NCBI RefSeq assembly: GCF_026262505.1
Contig: NC_067205.1
Coordinates: 9,362,001 to 9,426,000, forward strand
Source of the DNA: Trichomonas vaginalis G3
Taxonomy: Eukaryota; Parabasalia; Trichomonadida; Trichomonadidae
DNA length: 64,000 nucleotides
Direction of reading: 5' to 3'
A program made the translations under genes and the position numbers. The notes beneath the pieces were generated by a model, which saw only the letters and a list, made by a program, of their open reading frames with translations, ran no database searches and had not been told where the DNA came from. This document shows positions 34,311 through 44,395 of the stretch, one piece after another (position 1 is the stretch's first letter; each line of letters starts with the position of its first letter).

Positions 34311-34718
34311 ATGGGTAAAACATCTAAGTTACACACTCGCATTGTCATGGTCAATGACGTTCGAAATGGTCAAGTTTCAGGAACTATATACTGCATTGGA
34401 AAGAATGGAATGTCGATTCTTACTACAAAATTCGATTCTTTCAGAGGGCATTTGAAACAAACAGCAGAGCCAATCGGAATGGAGTATCATGAAGTAGAAA
34501 GGAACATCTTACGGTGCTCATGGAATCCTCAATCTTCAGAAATACAACTTCTTGAAGATAATGGAGTGAGAGTTGAAGATCAACCTGTAAACACTAGAAC
34601 AGAGACACAACGCTATGATCAAGATACTCAATTACTTTCAGATCTTACAACTCCTCCCAATAGAGTAAATTCTCAACCTATTCTAATGATAACAGCTATG
34701 GATTCCCTGAATTCTTAG
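34311..34718 (+). CDS. Host hypothetical protein, 135 residues
   Basis: MGKTSKLHTRIVMVNDVRNGQVSGTIYCIGKNGMSILTTKFDSFRGHLKQTAEPIGMEYHEVERNILRCSWNP... The first ~90 residues look globular with beta strands; the tail is polar and likely disordered (NTRTETQRYDQDTQLL...). I do not recognise the family. A good initiator 10 bp before ATG supports expression. No signal or membrane segment. Confidence 0.55.
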   Translation: MGKTSKLHTRIVMVNDVRNGQVSGTIYCIGKNGMSILTTKFDSFRGHLKQTAEPIGMEYHEVERNILRCSWNPQSSEIQLLEDNGVRVEDQPVNTRTETQRYDQDTQLLSDLTTPPNRVNSQPILMITAMDSLNS

Positions 34719-35152
34719 ATCCACAGATGACCAATTCATATTTAATAATAGTAATATCGATATCCAAATTGCTGATGATTTTCTCTTAATTATTAATACT
34801 TTTTACTTTCAATTTTTGCAAGTAAAAGAAACTATATATTGACCAATATTTCATTCATCACAAAAATAAGATTCATGAATATTTTAATCTCACAAAAGTA
34901 TTACATATTGTTATATTCTATAAATATCTTTGTTAAATTCTAATATTTGAAGAATTATTGCTTCTAATCGGCATTGTCTACTCCAACTTCAGCACATGAT
35001 TCTTTTAAAAAGCTTTGAGCTTGATTATTTGCTCAAATTTTAAATTCTCTTTTATGAGATTTATTGGAATTATTCAGCTTCTCTTAATCTGCTGAAAATT
35101 ACTGGTTTCGATATCAAATAGTTAACAACATTTTTTTTCAAAGAGATAATTG
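34719..35152. other. Intergenic, nothing seen
   Basis: AT-rich, no frame, RNA or repeat that can be supported. Confidence 0.4.
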
Positions 35153-36526
35153 ATGCTTTTTCTTTTTGCAAAAAGATCAATTGCTCTTTTCCATTATAAC
35201 CAGAACCAGTTAATTTTGCAGCCATCAGACAATATTAATGTAAAATTTAGTGGTATTCGATCGAAAAAATTTCCTTTCCAATATAATTTGAATTTTGGCA
35301 ACGCAATATGCCAAAGTAATACATCGAATAGTATTAGGTCGTCATTTGGACAAAATATTCTCGGTGATTTCAGAACTAAAACCATAGAAAACATTAATTT
35401 TTTAGAAGATCAAGAATTTTCTTGCAGATGCTTCCATACTTTATCAGAAGAACAAGCTGAAATACTCAATTACCTATCCGAAAACGATTATCTTCTTTAT
35501 TTTCAGTTGAAAAATTTCAAAATGAAACAAGGATTTCATATTTCTGAAGGAAGATACTTCCTTACTAAATACAAATTTGATATACAATACGCAACGGAAG
35601 TGAAATCAAATGTAGTTCATTATAAAATCATTGATATTGTTCCAAGTCAAGAAATTGGACACCAAACTTCTTATAGTGATAATGTATGCACAGAATTACA
35701 AACACCTCCCATTATCAAAGAAGGAACAAATGTTAGTTTAACTTATCAATTCACTTTTACAGAAACAAAGCTTTATCCACCTTCAACAATGCAGCCAACA
35801 TTCGCATTATCATCCCTTAAGTTACAATTACTTATTAATATTGCAATTTTAGCATTTTTGTTATATTTCACACCAAAGTACTCAAATTCATTTGGTCCAT
35901 TAGAAGAACAAACAGACGATAGTGTTTGGTATTATTTACGTGGTGATTTGTTCAGAATGCCACAAAATATTTCGATTTTATGCACATTTTGCGGGATTGG
36001 CGTTCAGACAATCTTCTCATTGCTCTACATGTCATTGAAATCGTATGGTGAGTTTTCTGACGTTGTTTCGACGTTTTTCAGCGTAATGTCATGGTCCGGA
36101 ATAATATGTGGCTTTGTTTCAATGTTTACATTCAAATACGTTGGTGGCTATGAATGGAGAAACGTTTACAAGGCAATTCTCACTCTAACTCCTGCACTTT
36201 TCGTTTTAATTTTTTGTATCAGATCATTACTTTTTATTTTCACCAAATCTGCATCATCACCAACTAATGGAACAATTCTACACATAATGGTACTCGTTCT
36301 GATCCATACAATCTCAGTTTCAATTGGATCAACCGTTGGATTGAAGTTTCCCATTAACGACACGCCATGCAAAGTGAATATGATACCAAGACATGTTCCT
36401 GCATCTCCATTTTACATGTCTCCAGGCTATTTGAGGGTTTATGGAGGAATTTATTTGTTCATTTCTATTCTTGTTGTTCTTTTGACTATTTCTGAATCGG
36501 AAAGCAATCTCACAAAACAAGCATGA
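35153..36526 (+). CDS. TM9 superfamily (EMP70/nonaspanin) protein, lacking the last membrane segments
   Basis: A 457-residue protein. The lumenal N-terminal domain (1-225) has the family pattern (QPSDNINVKFSGIRSKKFPFQYNLNFGNAICQSN..., ILGDFRTKTIENINFLEDQEF). The first membrane helix is at ~228-246, then the hallmark WYYLRGDLFRMPQNISILCTFCGIGVQTIFSLL (~263-296). More helices lead to PCKVNMIPRHVPASPFYMSPGYLRVYGGIYLFISILVVLLTISE (~403-450). Full-length members have about 600 residues and nine helices; here the protein stops after about six or seven and no cleavable signal is seen. TM9 proteins act in Golgi/endosome sorting. Either a shortened family member or a decaying duplicate. Confidence 0.7.
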   Translation: MLFLFAKRSIALFHYNQNQLILQPSDNINVKFSGIRSKKFPFQYNLNFGNAICQSNTSNSIRSSFGQNILGDFRTKTIENINFLEDQEFSCRCFHTLSEEQAEILNYLSENDYLLYFQLKNFKMKQGFHISEGRYFLTKYKFDIQYATEVKSNVVHYKIIDIVPSQEIGHQTSYSDNVCTELQTPPIIKEGTNVSLTYQFTFTETKLYPPSTMQPTFALSSLKLQLLINIAILAFLLYFTPKYSNSFGPLEEQTDDSVWYYLRGDLFRMPQNISILCTFCGIGVQTIFSLLYMSLKSYGEFSDVVSTFFSVMSWSGIICGFVSMFTFKYVGGYEWRNVYKAILTLTPALFVLIFCIRSLLFIFTKSASSPTNGTILHIMVLVLIHTISVSIGSTVGLKFPINDTPCKVNMIPRHVPASPFYMSPGYLRVYGGIYLFISILVVLLTISESESNLTKQA

Positions 36527-36536
36527 GAATGTTGTT

Positions 36537-36833
36537 TTGCAGTCTGGAAGCTTTGTTCGGCCAACAGCTCAACTTCAAAATAATAGAATGCTAATGAACT
36601 GCACATTTGACTTAGATAATAGTGTTTTGACGGGAAATGCTTATGTTCCAGCTACGCCATTGTTACTCCAGCAGCCAAAAGGTTCATATGCAGTTTTGCG
36701 AATATTGATAGTCCAATTTGCATCGGAAGAGGCATAACTATACATGTTAATGCCATCATCTGCTCCAATGTCACTTTAATTAATGGTTGTTCTATCCAAG
36801 AAGGCGCAACTATCGGAAACAGCTCAATAATGA
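36537..36833 (+). pseudogene. Relic of a maltose/galactoside-type O-acetyltransferase
   Basis: Two stretches of hexapeptide-repeat sequence in different frames. The first (36588-36680) reads MNCTFDLDNSVLTGNAYVPATP. The second (36708-36833) reads PICIGRGITIHVNAIICSNVTLINGCSIQEGATIGNSSIMSQ, the left-handed beta-helix pattern IG..(V/I)WIG..A.I..GV.IG....IGAGS of Mat/LacA-type acetyltransferases. The N-terminal half is missing and there is a frame change between the stretches. Ten bases after the TM9SF gene, so both genes here are shortened, as if the locus were a patchwork of gene ends. Confidence 0.5.
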
Positions 36834-36935
36834 GCCAGTGAAGTGTGGAAAAAGAAAGTTAAGTGATCACACCTTTATATACCCCCTGGATTTAATTATT
36901 CAGAAGATTTCATCGAAGACTGCCACAAACTTCCA

Positions 36936-37145
36936 ATGGTGATAATAATCATAGGAACATGCCTTACTAAGCAACATTCGTGCGCAAGAATCGATGAAGT
37001 TCTTTCAGACTGTTGCGCTGACATGCATTCGGTTGTAAGAGGCTACATGAAGCTGATGTCAGATTATCCAGTCGAATTTGGCCGCCAAATTTCAAAGTTA
37101 CCCGTTGTTAATACTTACGATGAGATTGCTGACGTATTTGGCTGA
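36936..37145 (+). CDS. Short reading frame, 69 residues, uncertain
   Basis: MVIIIIGTCLTKQHSCARIDEVLSDCCADMHSVVRGYMKLMSDYPVEFGRQISKLPVVNTYDEIADVFG. The amino-acid make-up is protein-like and base composition is richer in GC than the flanks. I do not recognise it. It may be another gene end in the patchwork that starts at 35153. Confidence 0.3.
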   Translation: MVIIIIGTCLTKQHSCARIDEVLSDCCADMHSVVRGYMKLMSDYPVEFGRQISKLPVVNTYDEIADVFG

Positions 37146-37439
37146 AAGAGTCTGTCTTTGGCGCTTTCTTACTGAGATTCTGGTTCTGAAGGCGAATGGG
37201 ATAATTTGATAAATAATGCGACAATAATTGTTGCTGATGAAATCTAAGCGGCCTTCGAAAACTATTGTTTTTCAATAAAAACTCTTTGGAAATAATTTTA
37301 TTGCATAAATTGATTTTATTTAAACATGGATGTTAGAAAGTGCTATGGTATAATTATTTTGAAGCGCCGTGCTCAATTAATAATTTGATAATTTCGTGTG
37401 CATTTTGTTTAATTGCAATGCTAAGCGGACATTCGTTAA

Positions 37440-39920
37440 TATAAAAAGAATTTCATAATACGATGATTGATATTAAAAGAAAGAGAATACCATAAAACGA
37501 TGATTGATATTAAAAGAAAGTAAATTTCATAGAACGATAATTGATATTAAAAGAAAGAGAATTTCATAAAACGATGATTGACATTAAAAGAAAGAGAATG
37601 ATATAAAACGATGATTGATATTAAAAGAAAGAGAATGATATAAAACGATGATTGATATTAAAAGAAAGAGAATGTAATAAAACGATGATTGATATTAAAA
37701 GAAAGAAAATTCTATAAAACGATAATTGATATTAAAAGAAAGAAAATTCTATAAAACGATAATTGATATTAAAAGAAAGAGAATGTAATAAAACGATAAT
37801 TGATATTAAAAGAAAGAAAATCTTATAAAGCGATGATTGATATTAAAAAATAGTTAATAAGTTTAATATTGACATCTGCTCCATGTTCAATTAATAATTT
37901 GATAATTTCGTGTGCATTTTGTTTAATTGCAATGCTAAGCGGACATTCGTTAATATAAAAAGAATTTCATAATACGATGATTGATATTAAAAGAAAGTAA
38001 ATTTCATAAAACGATGATTGATATTAAAAGAAAGAGAATGTAATAAAACGATGATTGATATTAAAAGAAAGAGAATGTAATAAAACGATGATTGATATTA
38101 AAAGAAAGAGAATACCATAAAACGATAATTGATATTAAAAGAAAGAGAATTTCATAAAACGATGATTGATATTAAAAGAAAGAGAATGATATAAAACGAT
38201 AATTGATATTAAAAGAAAGAGAATACTATAAAACGATAATTGATATTAAAAGAAAGAGAATACTATAAAACGATAATTGACATTAAAAGAAAGAGAATGA
38301 TATAAAACGATAATTGATATTAAAAGAAAGAGAATGTAATAATACGATGATTGATATTAAAAGAAAGAGAATACCATAAAACGATGATTGATATTAAAAG
38401 AAAGAGAATGTAATAATACGATGATTGATATTAAAAGAAAGAGAATGTAATAAAACGATGATTGATATTAAAAGAAAGAGAATGTAATAAAACGATGATT
38501 GATATTAAAAGAAAGAGAATTTCATAAAACGATGATTGATATTAAAAAATAGTTAATAAGTTTAATATTGACATCTGCTCCATGTTCAATTAATAATTTG
38601 ATAATTTCGTGTGCATTTTGTTTAATTGCAATGCTAAGCGGACATTCGTTAATATAAAAAGAATTTCATAATACGATGATTGATATTAAAAGAAAGAGAA
38701 TACCATAAAACGATGATTGATATTAAAAGAAAGTAAATTTCATAAAACGATGATTGATATTAAAAGAAAGAGAATGATATAAAACGATGATTGATATTAA
38801 AAGAAAGAGAATACCATAAAACGATAATTGATATTAAAAGAAAGAGAATACCATAAAACGATGATTGATATTAAAAGAAAGTAAATTTTATAAAACGTTG
38901 ATTGATATTAAAAGAAAGAGAATGATATAAAACGATAATTGATATTAAAAGAAAGAAAATCTTATAAAGCGATGATTGATATTAAAAAATAGTTAATAAG
39001 TTTAATATTGACATCTGCTCCATGTTCAATTAATAATTTGATAATTTCGTGTGCATTTTGTTTAATTGCAATGCTAAGCGGACATTCGTTAATATAAAAA
39101 GAATTTCATAATACGATGATTGATATTAAAAGAAAGTAAATTTCATAAAACGATGATTGATATTAAAAGAAAGAGAATGTAATAAAACGATGATTGATAT
39201 TAAAAGAAAGAGAATGTAATAATACGATGATTGATATTAAAAGAAAGAGAATACCATAAAACGATAATTGATATTAAAAGAAAGAGAATGTAATAAAACG
39301 ATGATTGATATTAAAAGAAAGAGAATTCTATAAAACGATAATTGATATTAAAAGAAAGAGAATGAAATAAAACGTTGACTAATATTAAAGGAAAGAGAAT
39401 ACTATAAAACGATGATTGATATTAAAAGAAAGAGAATGTAATAATACGATGATTGATATTAAAAGAAAGAGAATACCATAAAACGATGATTGACATTAAA
39501 AGAAAGAGAATTCTATAAAACGATGATTGATATTAAAAGAAAGAGAATGATATAAAACGATGATTGATATTAAAAGAAAGTAAATTTCATAAAACGATAA
39601 TTGATATTAAAAGAAAGAGAATGTAATAAAACGATAATTGATATTAAAAGAAAGAGAATGTAATAATACGATGATTGATATTAAAAGAAAGAGAATACCA
39701 TAAAACGATGATTGATATTAAAAGAAAGAGAATGATATAAAACGATGATTGATATTAAAAGGAAGAGAATTCTATAAAACGATGATTGATATTAAAAGAA
39801 AGAGAATTCTATAAAACGATGATTGATATTAAAAGAAAGAGAATTTCATAAAACGATGATTGATATTAAAAGAAAGAGAATTTCATAAAACGATGATTGA
39901 TATTAAAAGAAAGAGAATAA
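37440..39920. repeat. 37-bp minisatellite with a higher-order structure
   Basis: About sixty units of 37 bp, (A/G)AGAATNNNATAAAACGATRATT, then GATATTAAAAGAAA, in four blocks. The blocks are parted by an ankyrin-coding segment of ~130 bp, so the higher-order unit is minisatellite plus one ankyrin repeat (~440-700 bp). The three-base NNN and one R are the main variable sites. The last unit is itself the 3' end of the open frame at 39883. Confidence 0.95.
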
Positions 39921-41172
39921 ATTTATTGTTCACTTTATTTCCATTTTGAATTAGATATGATGCAGTATCAAAATTCCCATAATACAAAAATTTTGCTATT
40001 TCTGAAGAAGGATGTTGATCGAAACTTGTTGAAAGATAATTCACAAGTTCGTAATTTCGGTGAATCAATGCAATGTCGATTAAACCTTTAAATGATTGAC
40101 CATCGTTTAGCATTTGTGAGAAAATCATTTTATTTCCACTTTCAGAAGCAAATTTTGCAGTATTTTCAGTATATTTTGCACCTTTATTTTTCAGGTATTT
40201 GAAACATAATTCTGATCCAAATTTGCATGCGCACTCAAGAGGTGTTAAATCATCGCATTTCTCATTTGTATCCAAGTTTGGGAATTTGCTTTTAAGATCA
40301 TCGATTTTATCCCAAGCGATAAAATATAAAAGGCTATCTTTTTTATAGATATTTAGGATGTCTTCTTCTTTTCTGACAGGTTTGAAATCTTTGAAATTGA
40401 AACCTTTATAGGATAATAATGTTGCTAAATCTTCATTTTCTGGTTTGATAATTAAAGAAAACTCTTTTGAAATATCTTGATAAAATTTTGCATATTGAGC
40501 AATATTCTTGACGCGAAGTGTTGAAAAAGTATCGATTAAATAAAGTGCCATTTTGACAGGAACTTTTTGTGTTTTAATGAGTTCAATTATCTGTTTTGTG
40601 GATTCTGTGATATTGTTATTATTGATATTCCAAATAATTTTTGAAGCTTGATTTGGATATTTGAATTCTTTAAGTAGATTCGCATCAGTTGAATTTTCTT
40701 CATTAATTTGAGATATTATAGTTTCTTTTTCTTTGAGTTCGGATTTAAGAAATTGTATTTCGATATCACTTTTTTGTTTTGCTTTTTGAATGGAATTTAA
40801 CTCTGCTTGAAGTTTTTGGATTTTTACTGTTGATTCTGAAATAATTTTATCAGTTTCATCTAAAAAACCAATAATTCCATCTAACATCGTTAATTTCATG
40901 TATTTTCGAACAGAATTAAGTGTTGAAATTACTTCTTGGTAATTGCGAATTGAAACTTTAGTGCTTCGAGCGCATTCATATAACTCATTTTCATTAAGAG
41001 TAGATTTGGATTGTTTAAGAAGAGTAATGAAATCTTCTGATGTTAAATTCGCTAATTTTAGGATTTTCTTTAAATCTTTGAGTTCAAAGACATCAAAAAG
41101 CTTATCCTCTTGAATATAATCTTTGATGTGGGCAGCAATATATTCATAATTTTGGATTAGTTTTTGACTCAT
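39883..41172 (-). CDS. Ankyrin-type protein, N-terminal solenoid and first repeats
   Basis: A 429-residue frame. The first ~130 residues (MSQKLIQNYEYIAAHIKDYIQEDKLFDVFELKDLKKILKLANLTSEDFITLLKQSK) are the N-terminal domain typical of the huge trichomonad ankyrin family. A coiled coil at ~110-160 and an alpha-solenoid (DUF3447-like) follow, then ankyrin-like units from ~300 (LTPLECACKFGSELCFKYLKNKGAKYT, ENTAKFASESGNKMIFSQMLNDG). The C-terminus NNKFILFLLISIIVL is encoded by the first minisatellite unit and is not native, so the ankyrin part is cut short. Further ankyrin units lie downstream, parted by the array. Confidence 0.7.
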   Translation of the reverse strand: MSQKLIQNYEYIAAHIKDYIQEDKLFDVFELKDLKKILKLANLTSEDFITLLKQSKSTLNENELYECARSTKVSIRNYQEVISTLNSVRKYMKLTMLDGIIGFLDETDKIISESTVKIQKLQAELNSIQKAKQKSDIEIQFLKSELKEKETIISQINEENSTDANLLKEFKYPNQASKIIWNINNNNITESTKQIIELIKTQKVPVKMALYLIDTFSTLRVKNIAQYAKFYQDISKEFSLIIKPENEDLATLLSYKGFNFKDFKPVRKEEDILNIYKKDSLLYFIAWDKIDDLKSKFPNLDTNEKCDDLTPLECACKFGSELCFKYLKNKGAKYTENTAKFASESGNKMIFSQMLNDGQSFKGLIDIALIHRNYELVNYLSTSFDQHPSSEIAKFLYYGNFDTASYLIQNGNKVNNKFILFLLISIIVL

Positions 41173-41248
41173 CTAAAAAAAATCTACCGAATTGTCACTT
41201 TTCTCAAATTTGTTTTAAACGAAATGTTAAAAAGTATAAATAAATGTC

Positions 41249-42363
41249 TAGGGTTGTTAGATTCCCGACGATAGGTGTCTTGGAAGATTTGCCTGGTGTC
41301 ATCATAGTGTCTTTAAATCAAAAATTTTATTTTGGAGTTAGTTTTATTGATTTTTCAATAAAAAACATTTCTAAAACAAGAAAATAAAACGATAAAATAT
41401 TTATATTTTATATAAGGATCTTATATATTGAAAATAAAGATCATTTTATTTTTTTCATTGGTGTCTGTCAAACCATAATACACTATTCAAAAATTCAATG
41501 TGTCTTGCGGTTTCAAAAGACACCTTCAAATTGAACGATAGCACAGACACTATTGAATTTTACCCATTTTATTTAGTTTTTGCCCTTTTTATTTTTAAGA
41601 ATTAATGACTGAAACAGCTGTTTTGCTATGACCTCAATCACTTTTATTTATTATTTTAAATATTATTTAATTTTATTATTTGAATAGGCCAACTTATATT
41701 TGAGAAGCTCAATTTGAGACCACTTAATACATTGAAATATCATAAATATTGAAATATTAAAAAGTGTATTTCAAAATATTGAAATTATAAAAATTTATAA
41801 TACTGAAATTGAGACAAATTAATAAATTCAATGTGTTTTTTTTGAAATAACTCTCAAATATTATTTTTTTGTTTATTTAATGATGAATAAATATGATTGC
41901 TTTAGTCAATCATAAAAACTAATTTAAGTTTAAAATAATGAAAGGATAATTTGATTGTTTTTTAAAATACAATTATTTTTGATGATTTGCAAGAATCTTT
42001 GAAAAGAATATAATATAGGTTCTATTTTTGTAAAATTTATCCAAATCATATATTACATAAATTACGATTAAAACGATGAAAGAACCAAAAAGTGTGTTTT
42101 GTGTTTTGTTGTTGCGTGTTGGATGCGGGATCCTGTTATTTCCGAAATCGACAAAAAAATTGGAAATTTAATTTCCGAAATCGAAATTATATTAATGTTT
42201 TTAATATTCTTATATCAAAAGGATTAAAGTTCATTAAGAGAAAAACAATTCTTCTTCTTCAATCTATTGGCGCATTTATTTCTACACGCCAATAAGGAAG
42301 GGAAAATTATAAGACACCATGGTGTCTTCAAAACGCTAATTTTTGATATTTTTAACAACCCTA
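41249..42363. mobile_element. Non-autonomous hAT-like element
   Basis: A 1115-bp element with short inverted ends (TAGGGTTGTTA at 41249-41259, TAACAACCCTA at 42353-42363) and a perfect 8-bp target duplication TAAATGTC (41241-41248 and 42364-42371). An 8-bp duplication and TAGGG ends fit hAT elements. GTGTCTT/AAGACAC motifs are repeated near both ends, including a perfect palindrome AAGACACCATGGTGTCTT at 42311-42328. No transposase is encoded, so it depends on another copy. It lies 76 bp before the ankyrin gene start. Confidence 0.7.
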
Positions 42364-42371
42364 TAAATGTC

Positions 42372-42960
42372 TTTATTTTTAATTTGAAAAAAATATGAAA
42401 TGTGAATTGTAAGAAAACGCTGTTTCAAAAGAAATTATTTTTGAAATTCTTTTTCTTGAAAAGTAAATGTATTACAGTATGAATAGAAGTAAGCTAAATC
42501 AGTAAAGCACTCTGATGAAAAGAGTATAAATCAAGCTTTGAGTCTAAATTAACTTCAATTAATAAGCAGAGTGGACTTATGAGATCCATAAACAATCTTT
42601 TATTAAGTTCAGGATGTAGTATGTTTTCATTTTCTTTTTCTGATGTGAAAGGCAGTTGTTTCCGCTTAACAACCAAAGCATATCATGTTTCTTTTTACCG
42701 GAAAAAGTTCAATAAAGTTTTATGATATAGTATGAAGAGACAAACTTAATACTATTCTTTTGTAAATAAAATCAAATTTGTTATAATATAATTTCTCGCA
42801 TGAGGGAGCTACGCTTGTCCTTGGGGCAAGCGTGTCACCTTCGACAAAATAAACATATATTGTTTATAGGAAAAGTGTTTATTCATATAAAGTTGAATGT
42901 GTTTAGGGAAATTTTTGTTTTAATTATTTAATAATTAAAATAAAATGTTTAAATGTGAAA
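42372..42960. other. Intergenic, one small hairpin
   Basis: No supported gene. A 7-bp hairpin ACGCTTG...CAAGCGT at 42811-42833 sits in a GC-richer patch (42795-42845). Confidence 0.4.
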
Positions 42961-43034
42961 GCGCCGTTGGCCCAATTGGATAAGGCGACTGCCTACGGAG
43001 CAGTAGAGTCCAGGTTCAAGTCCTGGACGGCGCG
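42961..43034 (+). tRNA. tRNA-Arg (anticodon ACG)
   Basis: A complete 74-nt cloverleaf. The acceptor GCGCCGT pairs perfectly with ACGGCGC, discriminator G. D arm GGCCC...GGC. Anticodon arm ACTGC-CTACGGA-GCAGT gives anticodon ACG (read as ICG). T arm CCAGG-TTCAAGT-CCTGG. No intron, no encoded CCA. A T-run just after (GATTTTTTTC) suits Pol III termination. It reads CGN arginine codons. Confidence 0.96.
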
Positions 43035-43550
43035 ATTTTTTTCGAATTTAGAAATTTTTTTGCGACTTTCTAATTTAATTTTGATTTTCTTTTTCCTTTT
43101 CAGATTTATTTAATGTTAGGGATGAAATTATATGTCTTTGCATGCTAAGTTCGGTGAACGATAGGAATTGAGTGGAAATTAATCGTCGAGGAAGTACGAT
43201 TATGTAAAGTAAAAAATGTTGTGGGATTTTTAATATTGTATATAATTTTATAATAAAATTTTTGTGAGACATTTTAAGAAGCACATATAATTTTTTGAAT
43301 TTAAAAATTAAAGTAGTGTTGAATGAATTTATTGATTAATTTAATACGGATATTTCTCAAAATTAATCAAAAATAGGTTTTCAGAGAACTTTTGAGATAT
43401 CTTTTCAAAATGTCTTTTTGAAAATATATAAGTATTATATCAAATTGAAAAAAAGGTATTTATCAAAATTCTAAATTCTTAATAAAAAATAATTTTTCAG
43501 AGGATTGTGATTTTGAAAGCATGAGTAATAAGTAAAAAATATCTACGATT
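43035..43550. other. Intergenic, nothing supported
   Basis: AT-rich with no gene signal. Short frames here lack any recognisable feature. Confidence 0.4.
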
Positions 43551-43552
43551 TT

Positions 43553-43990
43553 AAGGAGGGAATTGTTCCTTATGAGGTATACATTATAACTATATACCTC
43601 ATAAGGAACAATTCCCTCTTGATAGCTGGGAAACTTTCTCTGAATAACTTATCATTTGGAGAAAGTTTCCCAGCTATCTATTAGAAACTAAAGGCTATGA
43701 GCACTAATATATAATCAGTGCCTCATAGCCTTTAGTTTCTTATTAAAAACGAGAAAACTTGTTCGAAATGATAAACAATTTCGAACAAGTTTTCTCGTTT
43801 TAAGGAGGGAATTGTTCCTTATGAGGTATACATTATAACTATATACCTCATAAGGAACAATTCTTTCTTTAAATGGGAGAAACTTTGTCCGAATGTTAAA
43901 CTATTCGGACAAAGTTTCTCCCATTTGTAGTGGAGATGGAAGGCTTTGAGGTATATTATATTAATATGTACCCCAAAGCCTTCCATCTTT
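43553..43990. repeat. Array of seven back-to-back long hairpins
   Basis: Seven inverted repeats abut each other: 43557-43617, 43621-43679, 43683-43740, 43745-43801, 43801-43868, 43871-43926 and 43935-43987. Stems are 19-30 bp, nearly perfect; loops are 7-18 bases and AT-rich. The first and fifth have the same stem (GGGAATTGTTCCTTATGAGG); the others differ, but hairpins 3 and 7 share a GGCTWTGAG core and 2, 4 and 6 share GARAAACTT-like cores. No gene runs through. Same design as the array at 979-1693 in element A. Confidence 0.92.
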
Positions 43991-44066
43991 ATTGTACAAT
44001 TTAAAAATTCAGGAAAAATGTAATAAGATTTTTATAAAAATTAAGCGTTTATTCGTAATTGTGTAT

Positions 44067-44180
44067 TCAATGGTTCGGTATTTCTTTGATTTCGAAGTGT
44101 CCATCAATCATAACTCTCCAAAATGGCGTTTCACCCTGTTTCCAATGTGGTGTCTCATTGTAACACTCTTCTGGAGTCAT
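44067..44180 (-). CDS. Short coding-like fragment, 37 residues
   Basis: MTPEECYNETPHWKQGETPFWRVMIDGHFEIKEIPNH then a stop. Trp/His/Glu-rich and protein-like, in contrast to the surrounding AT-rich DNA. The frame stays open a little upstream (to about 44205) into what seems to be the end of element B. It may be the end of a host gene interrupted by B, or a tiny gene. Family not recognised. Confidence 0.3.
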   Translation of the reverse strand: MTPEECYNETPHWKQGETPFWRVMIDGHFEIKEIPNH

Positions 44181-44231
44181 GGGGCGAAAGTTAGTATGGG
44201 TTAGTTGTGTACGGAGGCACTGCGAGCCTCC

Positions 44232-44395
44232 TTACCCATTATATGTGAATTTGACACTTTACAAAACCGTTAACATATATTTTACAAATCAAACGCAAAA
44301 ACTAACTTAACCTTAAATATTTACAAAACCGCCAACCATTTCACCTCACTAACGTTTTCACAAACGACTTCACTAATGTAAAAAAATAAACGTTC
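44232..44395. other. Left terminal non-coding zone of B
   Basis: Repeats of TTTACAAAACCG (two or three copies) and an ACTAACG motif; no gene. Confidence 0.4.

Larger units (their letters stand above)
37354..41172 (-). pseudogene. Ankyrin-repeat gene locus split by minisatellite
   Basis: The whole locus of a trichomonad ankyrin protein. Upstream part: see the frame at 39883-41172. Single ankyrin-coding units (INECPLSIAIKQNAHEIIKLLIEHGADVNIK) occur four times, at about 39010-39095, 38570-38655, 37871-37958 and 37363-37445, each followed by 37-bp minisatellite with stops. The last unit ends LLIEHGASK then a stop at 37354-37356, which looks like the original C-terminus. The parts are thus in order but separated. 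No splice signals of the trichomonad type (GTAYGT...ACTAACACACAG) are seen at the junctions, so removal as introns is unlikely. Confidence 0.6.

Noticed and set aside
37440-39920. CRISPR-like or centromeric satellite
   Set aside because: The 37-bp units abut without spacers, and ankyrin-coding pieces are embedded, which ties the array to the gene and not to a centromere.
42092-42295. 67-residue frame inside the hAT-like element
   Set aside because: No transposase signature, AT-driven composition and no start signal.
43992-44204. Plus-strand 70-residue frame
   Set aside because: The opposite strand at 44067-44180 reads as a more protein-like sequence; the plus frame is likely its shadow.
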